From Helicobacteraceae bacterium (GTDB lineage Bacteria > Campylobacterota > Campylobacteria > Campylobacterales > Sulfurimonadaceae), in the NCBI GenBank assembly GCA_015488855.1, contig WFMY01000067.1:1-8056 (forward strand): 8,056 nucleotides of DNA. The letters are read 5' to 3'. This document shows, one piece after another, positions 6,725 through 8,056 of the stretch. Each line of letters starts with the position of its first letter. Within the stretch, counting starts at the first letter, position 1. Below the pieces are notes generated by a model. That model ran no database searches. It was not told the origin of the DNA and saw only the letters and a list, made by a program, of their open reading frames with translations. Position numbers and translations under genes: made by a program.

Positions 6725-7141
6725 ACTTATCCTCAATTTTCTAAACTCAATAAAGTGAAGTGTATCCAAAAGATACAATCTTTATTGGTCTCACCTGTAC
6801 AAAAGATGATTAATTTCGCTTATTTTAAGGATAATACCTTATATTTCGTTTTTAATCACCCTGCTGGTAAACAAGAGTTTGATAATAATATAGAACATAT
6901 TAAAAACGCTTTAAATTTTGCACCTCCTAACGAATGCAAGGATATAAATATACAAGATATAAGAGCTTTTGTGACACACACGCCAAGAAAAAACCTAAAA
7001 GTAGAGCTAAAACCTGCACAAGAGAGCTACAAAGAACGCGCGAAAGGGGAGTTTCAAATCAACATCAAAGATGAAAAACTCAACACGCTTGTCAAGAGCA
7101 TCAGAGATATCATTAAAAACAAGAACGACACAAATAAATGA
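6689..7141 (+). CDS. DUF721/DciA-like protein
   Basis: A 150-residue, basic protein. The N-terminal half (LVSPVQKMINFAYFKDNTLYFVFNHPAGKQEFDNNIEHIKNALN, residues about 33-76) has the DUF721 pattern: a short strand-forming core with 'L.f...hPa...e' followed by a helix. The C-terminal half is Lys/Glu-rich and charged, probably flexible, ending in a helix (LNTLVKSIRDIIKNK). DUF721 proteins include DciA, the loader of the replicative helicase DnaB in bacteria lacking DnaC; transfer of that role here is inference. The ATG at 6689 is chosen because the family N-terminus (K-A-S-I-I.. then QFSKL) begins there, although no Shine-Dalgarno precedes it. The gene overlaps uvrC as ATGA, so the two are co-transcribed, and it overlaps the divergent lipoprotein gene at its 5' end. 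Confidence 0.75.
   Translation: MKNASQIIGIIHTYPQFSKLNKVKCIQKIQSLLVSPVQKMINFAYFKDNTLYFVFNHPAGKQEFDNNIEHIKNALNFAPPNECKDINIQDIRAFVTHTPRKNLKVELKPAQESYKERAKGEFQINIKDEKLNTLVKSIRDIIKNKNDTNK
6731..6734 (-). promoter_or_regulatory. Ribosome-binding site deciding the lipoprotein start
   Basis: GAGG (with a following A) on the minus strand sits 6 nt before the ATG at 6724-6722. It lies within the coding sequence of the divergent DciA-like gene and favours the shorter reading of the lipoprotein over the upstream start near 6778. Confidence 0.55.
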
Positions 7142-8056
7142 CACTCCAAGAAACTATCCAACAACTTCCAAGCACACCAGGTATTTACCAATATTTTGAT
7201 AAAAACGGACATCTTCTTTATGTAGGCAAAGCAAAAAACCTAAAAAATAGAGTAAAAAGTTACTTTCATTTTACCCCTCAACTCAGACCAAACTCTCAGC
7301 TAAGTATGCGCATCAAAAAGATGCTAGAACAAACTCTAAGTATGAACTACATAGTTGTCAACTCTGAACATGATGCACTCATCCTTGAGAACTCACTCAT
7401 CAAACAACTCAACCCAAAATACAATATCTTACTCCGAGATGATAAGACATACCCCTATATCTACATAGACAACTCGATGCCCTACCCTCGCTTAGAGATT
7501 ACACGAAAAATCATCAAAGATAAAGATATAACTTATTTTGGACCTTACTCAGTTGGGGCTAGAGATATTCTTAACTCTTTGTATGAGATATGTCAACTTG
7601 TGCAAAAAAAAGGCTCGCTCAAGTCAAAAAAACTTTGTCTCTACCATCAGATGGGTCAATGTTTAGGGCCCTGTGAACTCCCCATCACCAAAGAGCGTTA
7701 TCAAAAAGAGATCGACCTTGCTATCTCTCTCATCAAAAATAAAAAAAAACTTATCAAACTTCTCCAAGAGAAGATGCTCTTCTATGCGGAGGATTTACGC
7801 TTTGAAGAAGCTAAAGAGATCCGTGACAGACTAGAACGCATCAGTAAAAGTGAGATAAAAAGTGAGATAGATTTTGCCTCAACAGAGAACTACGACATCT
7901 TTAGTGTAGCCCAAGATGAAAAACGGCTCGTTGTACTCAAAATATTTATGCGAGATGGCAAGATTATCTCCTCTACTCATAACTTTGTTCAACTCAATGA
8001 AGGTTATGATAGAGATGAAGTATATAAGCGAACACTTATGGAGTATTATGGAGAGC
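7138..8056 (+). CDS. uvrC: UvrABC excinuclease subunit C, 3' end outside window
   Basis: UvrC makes the dual incisions in nucleotide excision repair after UvrAB find the damage. The visible 306 codons carry the N-terminal GIY-YIG nuclease: PGIYQYF (14-20), YVGKAKNL (28-35) and likely catalytic/metal residues Y28, R38, E84 and N96 by comparison with Thermotoga UvrC. The Cys cluster C152, C167, C175 and C179 matches the reported Fe-S ligands of the family. The UVR (UvrB-binding) motif lies at about 212-235. The UvrBC and C-terminal RNase H-like domains start or lie beyond the edge, so the 3' incision nuclease cannot be judged. The ATG overlaps the previous stop as ATGA with no strong ribosome-binding site, suggesting translational coupling. 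In the visible part 15 of 36 Leu codons are CTC, notable for such AT-rich DNA. Confidence 0.97.
   Translation, partial: MTLQETIQQLPSTPGIYQYFDKNGHLLYVGKAKNLKNRVKSYFHFTPQLRPNSQLSMRIKKMLEQTLSMNYIVVNSEHDALILENSLIKQLNPKYNILLRDDKTYPYIYIDNSMPYPRLEITRKIIKDKDITYFGPYSVGARDILNSLYEICQLVQKKGSLKSKKLCLYHQMGQCLGPCELPITKERYQKEIDLAISLIKNKKKLIKLLQEKMLFYAEDLRFEEAKEIRDRLERISKSEIKSEIDFASTENYDIFSVAQDEKRLVVLKIFMRDGKIISSTHNFVQLNEGYDRDEVYKRTLMEYYGE

Noticed and set aside
6761..6777. Inverted repeat TGTATC-CAAAA-GATACA as a possible operator for the lipoprotein gene
   Set aside because: Only 6 bp per arm, inside DciA-like codons, with no second copy seen; chance is likely.
6725..6778. N-terminal extension of the lipoprotein to 6778
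   Set aside because: It would put 18 extra residues ahead of the signal peptide. The ATG at 6724 has a well-spaced GAGGA.
1..8056. Search for a CRISPR array, insertion sequence, prophage or defence cassette
   Set aside because: No direct repeats with spacers, transposase motifs, attachment-site repeats or tRNA were seen. The gene content is core metabolism and repair.

Overview
This is an AT-rich chromosomal window of housekeeping genes. It most likely comes from a member of Campylobacterota (Sulfurimonas-like, by protein flavour only). The grounds are low GC, Lys/Ile/Phe-rich proteins, a short HemD and short NadB, a DUF721/DciA-like gene next to uvrC, and an NhaD antiporter. No taxonomic search was possible, so the genus is a guess.

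Minus strand, read right to left from about 6.7 kb: a small outer-membrane-type lipoprotein resembling LptM/YifL (6724-6566), then nadB (L-aspartate oxidase, TTG start), then nhaD (Na+/H+ antiporter). nhaD is preceded by a Shine-Dalgarno sequence that overlaps the nadB stop codon. A hairpin with a T-rich tail ends this unit. Next come guaA (GMP synthase), hemD (uroporphyrinogen-III synthase) and, running off the left edge, a large exported protein (at least 433 residues, TTG start). That protein carries an HETAH zinc-peptidase motif and a possible beta-propeller.

Plus strand, from 6.7 kb to the right edge: a DUF721/DciA-like gene followed by uvrC, cut by the right edge. They overlap as ATGA.

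The two divergent units meet in an unusually compact junction. The 5' ends of the lipoprotein and DciA-like genes overlap by 36 bp. The ribosome-binding site of one lies in the other's codons, and a perfect TATAAT lies 6 nt before the DciA-like ATG, which suggests a leaderless mRNA.

The functions are mostly unrelated: NAD synthesis, sodium/proton exchange, GMP synthesis, haem precursor synthesis, replication and repair, and the envelope. I see no mobile element, CRISPR array, RNA gene or defence system. The most interesting items are the left-edge metallopeptidase, the divergent overlapping junction, the LptM-like lipoprotein and the tight nadB-nhaD coupling. No gene-free stretch longer than about 115 bases exists.
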